Position numbers and translations under genes: made by a program
DNA from: Rheinheimera sp. SA_1
GTDB taxonomy: Bacteria > Pseudomonadota > Gammaproteobacteria > Enterobacterales > Alteromonadaceae
DNA: 64,000 bases
NCBI RefSeq assembly: GCF_001669775.1
Contig: NZ_LXWK01000011.1
Location: 496,001-560,000, forward strand
Reading direction: 5' to 3'
In this document: in pieces, positions 49,260-59,436 of the stretch
Numbering within the stretch: position 1 is the first letter of the stretch
How the letters are laid out: each line of letters opens with the position of its first letter
The notes under the pieces: generated by a model
What the model was told of the DNA's origin: nothing
The model's database searches: none
What the model saw: only the letters and a program-made list of their open reading frames with translations

Positions 49260-50614
49260 TTTGAATCATCCTGTGGTGATGTTAGCGCCGTCGGGCCATT
49301 CACGACCAGCGGTAAACCAGTGAAGCGTTCTTGTTCCAGCAGTTGCAGATGCAGCCGGTATTGCAGGTCCAGCACGGTGCGGCGGGTTTGCAAAATGTCC
49401 TGCTGCGCGGCCAATAAATCGGTCATATCAAACAAACCTTGTTGATAACCGGCCAACATTTGCTGCAATACCCGCTCAGCGGCTGGTAGCACGGCAGTGT
49501 GGTAATCATGCAGTTGGGTGCTCAGTGCCGTTAGTTGTTGGAAAGAGCGTTCCACCTGCAACACCAGCTGTTGCTGCTGTTGTTGTTGCAACAGTTCTGC
49601 TTGCTCTGCCGCAGCGGCACTTGCCAGAATATTGCCTTGATTGGGGTTTTCCAGGGTGAGCGGCATACTGAGTTGCAGCACAAAAGCGTTTTCATTCAGC
49701 GCTTCGTTACGACGAACACCGGCACCGACCGTCAGATCCGCCTGCCCCAAAGCTTGTGCCAGCTGCTGCTGACTTTGCGCAAACCGGCTTTGGGTCAGCC
49801 AATACTGCAGTTGTGGCGCTTGTTGTAATTGCAGCAATACATCGGCGAGTGCCGGTAACTGCGGCAGCTTGGCTAAATCACCTTCAAGGGTTGAAAAATC
49901 AGGGGCTTGTAGCCAGTGCTGTGCCAGTAACCGCTGTAAACTTTGTTGCTCCTGCAGCAAAGCCTGCTGCTCCATCCGGCTTTGCAGCACCCGCAGCTCT
50001 AAACGTGCTACATCCGCTTCCGGCACCGCACCGGCCTTGGCGCGGATTTTCGCCGCAGCTAATGCTTGTTGTTCAATGGCGATTTTATCCAGCGTCCATT
50101 GAAGCAAGCCTTGATGGTGCAACAATTCAAGAAAACTGCGCATGGTCGCGGCCAGCGCATCAACTTTCGCCAGCTGATATTGCTGCTGACTCAGCTGACT
50201 TTGCCACTGACTCAGATCCAGTCGTTTTTGCTTTTTGTCACCCAATTCAATGAGCTGACTGAGGCTTAATGTCAGTTCAGCACTTTTGATGCCGCTGCTG
50301 CTACCATTGCCGAGGACATTTTCCAGGCTGATATTCAGTTCCGGATTCGGAGTTAACCCGGCCTGTAAAGTTGCGGCATCGTTGATGCGCTGCTGATAAG
50401 GGTACAGCTGCAACGCCGGGCTTTGCAGTAAAGTGCGCCGTAGCGCTTCGTTGATCGTGAGTTCGTTGGTCGAACTTTCGTTGGTCAAGAGTTCGTTGGT
50501 CAAGAGTGCAGTGTTTTGAGTACCGGCCTCATCGGCTATCACTGTCGACGAAATAATGATCGACATAACAACCAGCAGCGCATGGAAACCAGCGCTGGCA
50601 AATTTGATAAGCAT
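49256..50614 (-). CDS. czcC: CzcC-type outer-membrane efflux channel
   Basis: A 452-residue TolC-like protein. The start at 50614 has GGAG seven bases upstream; the frame to 50629 is less likely. A signal peptide (FHALLVVMSIIISSTVIADE) precedes repeated coiled helices with PELNISLENVLGNG, ADVARLELRVLQSRMEQQ and GYQQGLFDMTDLLAAQQDIL. It contains many Gln-rich runs, as in long coiled coils. It is the first structural pump gene and overlaps czcB by four bases. Confidence 0.9.
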
Positions 50615-50710
50615 AAAGATGCTCCACAATAAACATTTGATAAAAAGTCAGCTCAAAGGTCTGAAATCAATGGATCCAAGGCCGTTGAACAATAAAGAAC
50701 TTAATAACAA

Positions 50711-51073
50711 TCAAGCGTTTGGTGGAGGAACGTCAGGTGTATAACTGGTGGTAATTAAGGCGTATTGCAATGTTGCAGCCGGGTGATGCAGTACCGGTGC
50801 AGCATCAACCAGGTACATCGATGAAATATGACAAGAAACATGGGCGTGCGATGGATGATGTTCATCATTGTCTGACGTCGCATCGGCATCAACCTGTTGC
50901 TGATGCGGATGCTCATGTTGGTGTGAAGGCAATTCATCATGCGAGCTGCTATCCAGCACCGAAAACGGGTGATTTTCATCCGGCAAATGCATAACCAAAC
51001 TCTCACAAGCCGAAACGGCATGATTAAGCATGATAAACATTAATAATATCAACCGGATGAATGATTTTGGCAT
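50711..51073 (-). CDS. His-rich secreted protein upstream of czcCBA
   Basis: A 120-residue protein starting MPKSFIRLILLMFIMLNHAV (signal peptide). It has a His/Asp-rich middle (DELPSHQHEHPHQQQ; DEHHPSHAHVSCH) and a Pro-rich end. The start at 51073 has AGAGGG at good spacing; the longer frame to 51103 is less likely. It lies 96 bases upstream of czcC on the same strand and is probably the first gene of the operon. A periplasmic metal buffer or chaperone role is inferred from composition. It resembles DUF2946-like or CopL-like leaders only loosely. Confidence 0.75.
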   Translation of the reverse strand: MPKSFIRLILLMFIMLNHAVSACESLVMHLPDENHPFSVLDSSSHDELPSHQHEHPHQQQVDADATSDNDEHHPSHAHVSCHISSMYLVDAAPVLHHPAATLQYALITTSYTPDVPPPNA

Positions 51074-51200
51074 AACGCCCTCTGTAACAGCAGCCCGCAT
51101 CATAGCGTATGCTGCGGCTACTTCTCAAGCGTATAAATGAGTTTGACGAGTCACTCAGACCAGCAAAGTGCCAGCCTGAGTACTGGTACCATCACAAAAT

Positions 51201-54200
51201 TCAGCGCTGCTGCCGGAACTCACGCACCGTGAGTTGTTGCCGCCAAATCAGCCGCCAGTCACCACCAGAAGGCAGCGCCGAGCTATCGCGACAGAAATTA
51301 CCGGCCGTTTCATTCAGCGCCAACACCGTATCCTGACCATCCAATTGATACAACAAACTGACATTCGTATTCTGCCCCGCCGGCCAGTTCACGCAAATTT
51401 CATTCGATTTTTCAGCGAGCTGGAATTGGCTGGCGCTGCGCTGTTGCAGTTGCTGCGGCGCGGCATTCCCGCCAACACTGAAGCTGCGGTTATCCTGAGC
51501 TGCCAGCAGCATATCGCCCTGCCAGATTTCAAACCGTTGGATGGTCATCTCCGGCAATTCAACCCGGAAATCACGGCTGCTGTTATCTGGCTGATGGTCA
51601 ATCTGCAGTAGTTGCAGATTAAACTGATGCCAGCTGCCCTGGCCATCCAGCACCTTGATCAGATGACCGCTACTGCTGGTGTATGCCGGCGAGCGTGATA
51701 ACGGCAGCAGGGTGCGGATTTGCACTGTGTTTCCGCTAAGTGTCCCGGCCAGGTATAAGCCACGAGCAGCTTTTGCTGACGGCAATTGCTGTTGCTGCGT
51801 TTGCTGGGCTTGTGGAAAGGCCGCTGGCGGATTTTTCAGCACAAAATCCTGCACCGCTGCCACATTGTAATCAGAGACATGTTGCGGACTGCAATATGAC
51901 ATTACATCGTGATATTGAGTCGGCGAATACCACTTTTTCAGATCCAGTGACAAGCCAACCGATCCAACTGACGAAGGTGCATAAGGATAATCTGGATCCG
52001 GACCTGACGGATTACCACAATCGACGTGCTGTCGGCCAAAATTATGACCCAGTTCGTGTGCCAGGATTTCGCCATTGTCCGTATCAAAACCAACAGCAAC
52101 CGGATAACCCACATAACCCAAGCCACCACAACAACCATCACCCATTTCCGGTTTAAAATAGCCGTAATAATAAACGCCCTCGCCTTCAATGGTGCGTAAA
52201 TCTTCCAGCTCAGACAGCATCACATAAGCCGTCGATTTTTCACCACTGGCCTTGAGCTGATAAGGCGCGCGCGCCCGCACTTCAACCTGACTAAAGGGCC
52301 AAAAGGTTTTTATTGTCGTATGAATTGTTGCCAGATCCGGCAAGGTTGCCACGTTGGTACCAAGCTGGATCGGCACGACCCTGATGGCCAATCGCCGCGA
52401 ATCAGCAAATACCGGCGTCAGGCTGCGTACCGCCTGACCATCTTGTAATACAGTAATTTGCAGGCCTGCTTTCATCCAGTTGGCCGGAATAATCGCCTGA
52501 TAGGAATCGGTCAGGCTTCGATGAATTTTACTCACCGGCAGTTGATTCGGGATGGCCGTTGCCAGCAGTTGGGTATTTCCATTGAGCTGCAGTTGCAGCT
52601 GAAATTGCGGTAATAGCAACGGGCTTTGTGCGGCAGTCACGTGTAACCGCAGCAAGCCTTCGCGTTCGGCAACCAGTTGTTGTTTAGCCGAAATGGTAAT
52701 TTGACTAAGGTCAAGACTCTGCAGTTTCGGCGTGGTTGGCGCAGTGCCAACTTCGCCGATCGTAATCAGCTTTTCACCGCCAATGCCGTTGTCAAACCAA
52801 ATGGCTGGCCGGAACTGATCTGCCTGATAACCGGCAAAAGTTGCACTACCGCTGGCGGCACAAGCTTGCAATGGCGTTACCGACTGGCTTGGTTGCTGAT
52901 CATCCAGGTCCAGATATAGAGCACAATGCACCGGACGGGGTCCACCGCTAACTTGCCAGCTGTACTGTAACCTGCGATCAACCACCTGAGCATCCATAGT
53001 AAATGTAGTTCCGGCAAGGGTATCAGGACAATCACGACGCTTCTCTCCGCCGATGTAAATGCGTGTGTCAAATTTGGTTTCTATCGCATTAATCTGAGCA
53101 GAATGAAGTGAATAACCTATTTGATCAAGACAACCTGAAACCGAAATCGTAACTGTCTTAGCCAAATTCAACCTTTCGAGGACCGCAAAATCTTGTATCA
53201 GTGTGTTTCCCAGGTCTAAATTTTGCAAATTTTTAACCTGCAGCAGCGGCGTGAGGTCAACAATATCAGTTCCACTAACATCCAGCCATCTAAGATCACT
53301 TAGGTTTTTTAAAACCGACAAGTCTCGCACTTTACTTCGGGTTAAATCCAAGGTTCGCAGGGGGGCATCAGCCAATGCACTGAGATCTTCAGTGGCACTG
53401 AATATCATATAAAAGTCACTTAATGGCATCCCCTTTAAAGGCGATAAATCAAAAGCAGCTGTATTCCGTAGGTTCAGTTGAAATAGTTTGAGTCCGGCCA
53501 GCGGCGTCAAATCGGTGGTGAGCACATCATACATGGCCAAGTATCGCAAATTTATCAGTTTGCTCAGCGGTTTGAGATCGGTGATTGGATTACCACTCAC
53601 ATGAAGTCGATATAACCGGGTCAGGTCCTGCAAAGGTGTCAAATCTGTGATGTCGTTTTCTTCAACAACCAAATGTTGTAGCATCTTTGCATGCTGTACC
53701 CCCTGTAAATCTGCCACGCCGTTATTGTGACTCAGAACCAGAGCCGTTAGTCCGGCTAACTGTGTTTTGGTAATTGAGGCGCTGGTGTCCAGTTTCAATT
53801 CATAGCGCACTGCTCTGTCCAATTGCGGATCAGGGAATACCACCAGGTGATCTGGATTAAAGCGCGCTTCCACGGTACAAGCTGCAGTAATTGGAGCTGT
53901 AGTGAATACTGCACCTGACAATTTGCCACCACAACCGCTAGCGGTGGTGATATCAAAGCCAGCATCTGGCAGCAGCGTAAATTGCAGCGTTTCCCCAAAT
54001 TTGACCTGCGGGTTTTGCAGACTGAGTTTACCACCAGCGGATACCTGCGTTGTGACCTGGAGAATGCTCGCGGCAAAAACAGCCTCTATTTTGCAGTCGG
54101 CGGTGATAGCGCCAGTGCGGTAGACTTCACCTTGCAGCTGGCCGTTACAGCCAGTGACTGACTTCACTAAAAAACTACTGTCAGGTTTCACGCTCAATGT

Positions 54201-54593
54201 GGCCGTGTCGCCATACAAAATTTGTTGTGACACTGGCGAAATAGTGCCTCCGGCAGAACCGCTGGCACTAACAGTAAAACTAAGTTTTTTAAAACTGGCG
54301 GTTACCGTGCAAGCTGCATTTATCTGACCTGTGGTGTAGGTAGTGCCATTGAGACTGCCACCACAACCGCTAACCTTGTCGATGCCATACCCGCCAACCA
54401 GGGTGTAAACATCAAAATTGACTGAGCCGCCCTTTTGCACCGACGCAACGGTTGGTCTGATATCGCCACCGAAATCTGCTTGCGCCGAAACCTGAAACAC
54501 CTGCGTTGCGCTATTACCGCTATCTCCACCACCACCGCCACAACCAGTTAAGGCCAGAATTGCGAATACGACCGCCATGGATCTGAACTGCAT
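51201..54593 (-). CDS. Surface lipoprotein metalloprotease with leucine-rich repeats
   Basis: A 1130-residue lipoprotein (lipobox ALTGC followed by five Gly). In order: three repeats of about 80 residues with paired Cys (VSGCGGSLNGTTYTTG, VTGCNGQLQGEVYRTG, ASGCGGKLSGAVFTTA), similar to divergent InlB-type B-repeats; eight or so internalin-like leucine-rich repeats (LTPLQDLTRLYRLHVSGNPI); a beta-rich region; and a zinc-protease domain with ILAHELGHNFGRQHVDCG (HExxHxxGxxH, metzincin-like). It probably acts on the outer surface on proteins or large ligands. No operon partner is seen. Confidence 0.85.
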   Translation of the reverse strand: MQFRSMAVVFAILALTGCGGGGGDSGNSATQVFQVSAQADFGGDIRPTVASVQKGGSVNFDVYTLVGGYGIDKVSGCGGSLNGTTYTTGQINAACTVTASFKKLSFTVSASGSAGGTISPVSQQILYGDTATLSVKPDSSFLVKSVTGCNGQLQGEVYRTGAITADCKIEAVFAASILQVTTQVSAGGKLSLQNPQVKFGETLQFTLLPDAGFDITTASGCGGKLSGAVFTTAPITAACTVEARFNPDHLVVFPDPQLDRAVRYELKLDTSASITKTQLAGLTALVLSHNNGVADLQGVQHAKMLQHLVVEENDITDLTPLQDLTRLYRLHVSGNPITDLKPLSKLINLRYLAMYDVLTTDLTPLAGLKLFQLNLRNTAAFDLSPLKGMPLSDFYMIFSATEDLSALADAPLRTLDLTRSKVRDLSVLKNLSDLRWLDVSGTDIVDLTPLLQVKNLQNLDLGNTLIQDFAVLERLNLAKTVTISVSGCLDQIGYSLHSAQINAIETKFDTRIYIGGEKRRDCPDTLAGTTFTMDAQVVDRRLQYSWQVSGGPRPVHCALYLDLDDQQPSQSVTPLQACAASGSATFAGYQADQFRPAIWFDNGIGGEKLITIGEVGTAPTTPKLQSLDLSQITISAKQQLVAEREGLLRLHVTAAQSPLLLPQFQLQLQLNGNTQLLATAIPNQLPVSKIHRSLTDSYQAIIPANWMKAGLQITVLQDGQAVRSLTPVFADSRRLAIRVVPIQLGTNVATLPDLATIHTTIKTFWPFSQVEVRARAPYQLKASGEKSTAYVMLSELEDLRTIEGEGVYYYGYFKPEMGDGCCGGLGYVGYPVAVGFDTDNGEILAHELGHNFGRQHVDCGNPSGPDPDYPYAPSSVGSVGLSLDLKKWYSPTQYHDVMSYCSPQHVSDYNVAAVQDFVLKNPPAAFPQAQQTQQQQLPSAKAARGLYLAGTLSGNTVQIRTLLPLSRSPAYTSSSGHLIKVLDGQGSWHQFNLQLLQIDHQPDNSSRDFRVELPEMTIQRFEIWQGDMLLAAQDNRSFSVGGNAAPQQLQQRSASQFQLAEKSNEICVNWPAGQNTNVSLLYQLDGQDTVLALNETAGNFCRDSSALPSGGDWRLIWRQQLTVREFRQQR

Positions 54594-54785
54594 TGGAATC
54601 TCCTTGATTACCTTCAGGCATACCTACTATCACTGCAGTTACATGGCGCAACAACACCAGCATCGTCTATCAAGGCCGAGGCGTTCATGCAACTAAAAAG
54701 GTCATCAAGTTAGCTTAATGTATGAATTTTGCAAACAAAATTCTGTGTCATCGCGTTTTGAATAAGGGATCAATGGCCATCATAT

Positions 54786-55853
54786 TCACTGCACCCGCAC
54801 CTGCATCACCCCGCCTTTAAACAATCCCAGATACAAATAAGTTTGTTGCTGACGCTGTACCAGCAACATACTGCGTACACCGCCGTAGAAATCGGTAGCT
54901 CCCTGATATTGCAGGCGTTGCCAGCTTTGGCCTGCATCGTCAGACCACTGCAAAATCAGCGGTTGTGGTTCGGTGTATTTTTTGTCCCAACCAGCCGTAT
55001 AAAGGCGGTTATTACGACTGGAGTCGATCATCACGTCAAAGAAAAACCGGTAATTTGAATCTGGCAGCAAATTTTTCCAGCTATCGCCCTGATTATCGCT
55101 CGTTACAATACCACCTTCACCGCAGGCAAAAATCCGATTACCGGCAAAACGCACATGGTAATAAACGCTGGGATCCGGCAATAACTTCTGGAACATTTGC
55201 TCATGGCCATCGGCCAGCCGATAGCTAAATAACACACCATCTTCGATAGCGCCCTGACCGCCCCACCAGATTTTGCTACGATCCGGCGCGATGCCAAGTG
55301 CCGATTTGGGCTGACCAAAACCACGCCAAAAGCCCTGCAACACTTGCCAACTGATCCCGAAGTCGTCGGAAAATGCCAGCACGCCAATACCGGTGCCATA
55401 AAGACGTTTTTGGGTTTTGTCGTACTGCAGCGCATAAATGCCTTCATGTTCACCATCGGCGCCAAAGGGCCGGCGAACTTCCTGCCAACTGGCACCAGCG
55501 TTAAATGTTTCCTGCAGCTGATGACTTTGCATGCCCTCTTCATCTTGCTTAGAAACGGCCGCCAGCCAGTGTTGATCGTCAATAAAGGCCAGGTCGCGCA
55601 GCGAGTAGCCTTTTAGCCCCAGTAATTGCCAGCTGTCCTGTTGTTGTTGATAAAGGCCATCATCCGTCAGAGCCAGAATTTTGTCTTGCTGCTGATATAA
55701 CCGTTCCACCACCAGTCCCGACATGCCCTGATGGCTAAATACAAAAGGAGTTGGTGGCGGCTGTTCTGGTTGCGACTGAGGAGAGATACTGTCGCCACAG
55801 GCTACCAGACCCAAGGCGCACCCGATCAATAAAATCCAACAACGAAAGTCCAT
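54786..55853 (-). CDS. BNR/Asp-box beta-propeller lipoprotein
   Basis: A 355-residue lipoprotein (LLIGCALGLVACGDS). The start at 55853 is preferred over 55886 by its AAAGGA spacing. Four Asp-box-type turns are visible: NAGASWQEV, DDFGISWQVL, NQGDSWKNLL and DAGQSWQRLQ, as in sialidase-like or photosynthesis-system-stability (Ycf48-like) propellers. No sialidase catalytic set is obvious, so an enzyme role is not claimed. It is transcribed in the same direction as the metalloprotease lipoprotein and lies upstream of it. Confidence 0.75.
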   Translation of the reverse strand: MDFRCWILLIGCALGLVACGDSISPQSQPEQPPPTPFVFSHQGMSGLVVERLYQQQDKILALTDDGLYQQQQDSWQLLGLKGYSLRDLAFIDDQHWLAAVSKQDEEGMQSHQLQETFNAGASWQEVRRPFGADGEHEGIYALQYDKTQKRLYGTGIGVLAFSDDFGISWQVLQGFWRGFGQPKSALGIAPDRSKIWWGGQGAIEDGVLFSYRLADGHEQMFQKLLPDPSVYYHVRFAGNRIFACGEGGIVTSDNQGDSWKNLLPDSNYRFFFDVMIDSSRNNRLYTAGWDKKYTEPQPLILQWSDDAGQSWQRLQYQGATDFYGGVRSMLLVQRQQQTYLYLGLFKGGVMQVRVQ

Positions 55854-56149
55854 AGTTTTTTCCTTTAATGAGCAGCCGTCTGGCACAACGATCCTGACGA
55901 CGATGCGGCACTTTCGTTATAAATTCAAAGATAAAGTCATGAATAGCAATAGGCTTGTTGTAATTTTATGTAATTGACGTGAAATTAGTCCAGTACCAGC
56001 TGCATTTGGCGGACTGGTATTGCAAAGCAGTTCGATTGCAGTCTGGTTGTCAGCTGCTGCATAGCGGCCTTTAATGGCTATACAAGCTTCAGCGACTACT
56101 GGCACAATCGGCAATCACTGGCTCTCAAAAACCGTTGTTTGGACTTTGC

Positions 56150-57385
56150 ATGCATATCGAATTACTCAGTTCAATCAAATACATCAGCGCCAGCACCTGG
56201 AATGATTTATTCGCCGCTGATTACCCCTTCTGCCGCCATGAGTTTTTACAAGCGTTAGAACTTGGTAATAGTGTTGGCAAAGGCACCGGTTGGTTACCGC
56301 AGCATTTATTGTTGTGGGATGGCGAAAAGTTAATCGCGGCAGCACCGGCTTATCTGAAACAACATTCGTACGGCGAATATCTGTTTGACCGCGCGTTCGC
56401 CGAGGCGTATCAACGGCACGGCTTGCGTTATTACCCGAAATTACTGTTGGCGGTACCTTTTACTCCGGCACAAGGCCCGAGGCTTGGCATCGCGAAAGGC
56501 GTAGAGCCGCTGAGCGTTTTACCGCTATTGCAGCAAGCACTGCTGAACGGCACTGCAACAACCACGCCTGCCACAACAGTTTTGCCGCTAAATCTATCAG
56601 CCTTAAGCCATTGGCAATGTTTGTACGCGGACCAAACCGAACAAGCACTGTTTCGCGCCGCCGACTGGCTGGAGCGCTTTGATGTGCAGTTTGAATGGCA
56701 AAATCCGGCTCCAAAATTTGCCAGTTTTGAGCAGTTTCTTTCCACCCTCACAGCTCGTAAACGCAAGCAAATTCGCAAAGAGCGCGCGCTGGTGCAACAG
56801 CAAAGACTACAAATACGTACCTTAACCGGTGACGGCCTCGATGCCGCTTTTTGGCAGCGGTTTTATCAGTTTTATGTCGCGACCTATCTAAAACGTTCAG
56901 GTCATCAGGGCTATTTAACGGAGCAAACTTTTTTGTTGTGGGGCAGAACCATGGCAGCGCAGATCGTGGTATTCAGTGCCTGGCATGACGACGAAATGGT
57001 CGCGGCTTCTTTGTGTTTTCGCTCTAACGATAAGTTGTACGGCCGTTACTGGGGCTGCAGCGACGCTTATTCGATGTTGCATTTCGAATGTTGTTATTAC
57101 GCCGGTATCGACTATTGCATCGCACAAGGTTTAAGCGCTTTTGATGCTGGTGCCCAGGGCGAACACAAGCTGCAGCGAGGTTTTGTGCCGGTGATCCGCT
57201 CTGGGTTTTATCGGTTTTTGCCGTCAAGTCCGTCAGCCGATCCGGCAAGCGTTGCGCAGGCTGAACTTGAAAAAAGCATGCACAGCGCTATCGCCAATTA
57301 TTGCCTCGAAGAGCAAAGCATGGTGCTGAATTATCAGCAACAGGCTCGCTCTGCATTACCCTTTGCCAATTCTGGCGCCTGTTAA
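56150..57385 (+). CDS. FemAB-like/GNAT acyltransferase (PF04339-type)
   Basis: A 411-residue soluble protein of the peptidogalycan/FemAB-like GNAT family: FCRHEFLQALELGNSVGKGT, LLAVPFTPAQGPRLG, KFASFEQFLSTLTARKRKQI and SAFDAGAQGEHKLQRGF are characteristic. The acceptor is not known. ATGs at 56135 and 56150 are both possible; no clear ribosome-binding site decides between them. Its stop overlaps the stop of the convergent yghU gene. Confidence 0.85.
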   Translation: MHIELLSSIKYISASTWNDLFAADYPFCRHEFLQALELGNSVGKGTGWLPQHLLLWDGEKLIAAAPAYLKQHSYGEYLFDRAFAEAYQRHGLRYYPKLLLAVPFTPAQGPRLGIAKGVEPLSVLPLLQQALLNGTATTTPATTVLPLNLSALSHWQCLYADQTEQALFRAADWLERFDVQFEWQNPAPKFASFEQFLSTLTARKRKQIRKERALVQQQRLQIRTLTGDGLDAAFWQRFYQFYVATYLKRSGHQGYLTEQTFLLWGRTMAAQIVVFSAWHDDEMVAASLCFRSNDKLYGRYWGCSDAYSMLHFECCYYAGIDYCIAQGLSAFDAGAQGEHKLQRGFVPVIRSGFYRFLPSSPSADPASVAQAELEKSMHSAIANYCLEEQSMVLNYQQQARSALPFANSGAC

Positions 57386-58251
57386 TCTTTGCCACTGTTT
57401 TTGGCTACGACTTTGGCAAAATCGTCGCTGCTATGCCGCTCCGGCAATTGTTCATGCGGCTCACCCCAATTGCGATTCACCATCACGCCACGTTGTACCG
57501 CAGGTCGTTGATCAATAGCGTTGGCCCAGCGCTGGACATGCTGATAACTTTGCACATCCAGAAATTCGGCCGCGTTATATAACCGCCCCAAAGCCAGGCC
57601 GCCGTACCAGGGCCAAATCGCCATATCGGCGATGGAGTATTCGCCGCCAGCGACATACTCATGCTCGGCCAGCTGCCGATCCAGCACATCCAGTTGCCGC
57701 TTGGCTTCCATCGCATAACGGTTGATTGGGTATTCATATTTTTCCGGCGCATACGCATAAAAATGGCCAAAACCACCGCCAACAAAAGGCGCGCTGCCCA
57801 TTTGCCAGAACAACCAGTTCAGTACTTCGGTACGCGCCTGCCCTTCTTTAGCTAAAAAGGCACCGAACTTTTCTGCCAGGTGCAATAAAATGGCGCCAGA
57901 TTCAAACACCCGTTGCGGCTGCGCGCCAGATAAATCCAGCAAGGCTGGAATTTTACTGTTTGGATTCACGTCCACAAAACCACTGCCAAACTGGTCACCT
58001 TCACGGATGCTAATCAGCCAGGCGTCATATTCAGCGCCCTGGTGCCCAGCCGCCAGTAATTCTTCCAGCATGATGGTCACTTTGACGCCATTGGGCGTTG
58101 CCAGCGAATACAGCTGCAGCGGATGTTGGCCAACCGGCAATTCTTTTTCTGCGGTAGCGCCTGCGATGGGTCGGTTAATACTGGCAAAAGCGCCGCCATT
58201 TTGCTGATCCCATTGCCAGATTTTCGGTGGGGTGTAACTATTGCTACTCAT
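57382..58251 (-). CDS. yghU: Glutathione S-transferase-like disulfide reductase YghU
   Basis: A 289-residue GST. It matches the YghU subgroup closely: SNSYTPPKIWQWDQQNGGAF, INRPIAGATAEKELPVGQHP, LYSLATPNGVKVTIMLEELL. The thioredoxin-like domain is followed by a helical domain (YSIADMAIWPWYGGL). The start at 58251 has AGGAG upstream; the frame to 58281 is less likely. YghU binds two glutathiones and reduces disulfides in the cytoplasm. It converges with the FemAB-like gene. Confidence 0.93.
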   Translation of the reverse strand: MSSNSYTPPKIWQWDQQNGGAFASINRPIAGATAEKELPVGQHPLQLYSLATPNGVKVTIMLEELLAAGHQGAEYDAWLISIREGDQFGSGFVDVNPNSKIPALLDLSGAQPQRVFESGAILLHLAEKFGAFLAKEGQARTEVLNWLFWQMGSAPFVGGGFGHFYAYAPEKYEYPINRYAMEAKRQLDVLDRQLAEHEYVAGGEYSIADMAIWPWYGGLALGRLYNAAEFLDVQSYQHVQRWANAIDQRPAVQRGVMVNRNWGEPHEQLPERHSSDDFAKVVAKNSGKD

Positions 58252-58274
58252 AAATGCTCCTAAAAAATAGCGAA

Positions 58275-58344
58275 TTAACATTTGGGGTCAGAGTCAATTG
58301 TTAACAAATTTCTGTTAACAATTGACTCTGACCCCAAATGTTAA
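58275..58344. repeat. Perfect 32-base inverted repeat with six-base loop
   Basis: TTAACATTTGGGGTCAGAGT at 58275 begins an arm of 32 bases (58275-58306) that pairs fully with 58313-58344 around AATTTC. It lies upstream of yghU and of the GTG start at 58456. Such GGGGTCAGAGTC hairpins resemble REP-like elements spread by RAYT-type transposases; no transposase gene is here, so the origin is inferred. Confidence 0.85.
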
Positions 58345-58455
58345 CCGTGGCTAACGACAATAGCGCAAAAAGCTGGCTGTCGCATATTCACTTGTGATCT
58401 AAGGTCATGCCACTATAGTTTTAAATGATGCAGCAAAAGTGCAACAGGAGTACGC

Positions 58456-59229
58456 GTGGTAAGCAATGACTGTAATCAAATAACACGATGGGCAGCTGCG
58501 CTGGCGATGTTATTGCTGCCGCTGGCGGCTGCAGCAAAACCACTGCAACTTTGTCATGACGCCGCTGTAGATCCGAAATATGAATCCAGTGTCACAGTCG
58601 GCAATTACGCTGTGACCGGTTTACATAATGTGATGACGTTGAAGATTTTAATTAAACTTGGCATCGATGTTCAGCTCCACAGTATGCCTTGGGTGCGTTG
58701 CCTGCATGCGGTAACCAAAGGCGATGTTGATGGCGCCATCGGTGTTGGCTGGACTGCCGAGCGGGCACTCAGCATGCAGTTTCCACTACAATCTAATGGC
58801 GAACCCGACCCGGCTTTTGCCCTGTTTTCTGTCAATTATTTCGTTTACAGCCACGCCCAGGGGGATTTGCAATGGGATGGCCAAAAGTTTCATCAGGTTA
58901 AATTTGGTATCGCCGCCCCCAAGGGCTTTATTGTCGCCCAAATGCTGCAGCAATTGGGGGTGTATAACCCGCTGGAAGCTGAAATTGATGCCGCCATTAT
59001 GCTGACTGTCAACCGGCGGATTGATGGTTTTGTGCAGTCCAGAACAGTCGCTGAAGGACAAATTGCGCAAAGCAAAGACGCCAAGCTGATCAAAAGGTTA
59101 GAGCCGGTATTTTTTCGCCAACAGCTCTATCTGGTATTCAGCAAACAGGCAATGCAACGTGATCCAACTCAGTTAAAACAAATCTGGCAAACCATTCCGG
59201 AATTCAGGCCAGTTCCTGCAGCGCAATAA
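58456..59229 (+). CDS. Periplasmic solute-binding protein (family 3-like)
   Basis: A 257-residue secreted protein starting at a GTG codon (MVSND) with AGGAG five bases upstream. The signal peptide is WAAALAMLLLPLAAAAKP. The mature fold shows VGNYAVTGLHNVMTLKILIK, SMPWVRCLHAVTKGDVDGAI and VGWTAERALSMQFPL, as in bacterial extracellular solute-binding family 3 proteins. No transporter genes are adjacent. It is one of three orphan binding proteins in the window. Confidence 0.8.
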   Translation: MVSNDCNQITRWAAALAMLLLPLAAAAKPLQLCHDAAVDPKYESSVTVGNYAVTGLHNVMTLKILIKLGIDVQLHSMPWVRCLHAVTKGDVDGAIGVGWTAERALSMQFPLQSNGEPDPAFALFSVNYFVYSHAQGDLQWDGQKFHQVKFGIAAPKGFIVAQMLQQLGVYNPLEAEIDAAIMLTVNRRIDGFVQSRTVAEGQIAQSKDAKLIKRLEPVFFRQQLYLVFSKQAMQRDPTQLKQIWQTIPEFRPVPAAQ

Positions 59230-59329
59230 CGCAGCCATTTGGCCGCATTGCCCTGACCGAAGCAATGTAATCCAAAGCAAAGTAAATAGTAACCGGTAGG
59301 CAAAATATCCGCAGCGACTGGATCTTTGC

Positions 59330-59366
59330 TACAATCACACTAAATTTAATTTGCTAATTTAGTGTG
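59330..59366. promoter_or_regulatory. Putative promoter -10 and overlapping 11-base palindrome
   Basis: TACAAT (59330-59335) is directly followed by CACACTAAATT (59336-59346), which pairs perfectly with AATTTAGTGTG (59356-59366). The palindrome would cover the transcription start, as repressor operators do. It is 70 bases upstream of the operon starting at 59437. No -35 consensus is clear. Confidence 0.5.
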
Positions 59367-59436
59367 TTACAACTTTAGTATCTTTGCAGCAATGGTCTGT
59401 TTTTTCCGCCAGTGGCAGCGGTGAAGTCGCCTTTTT

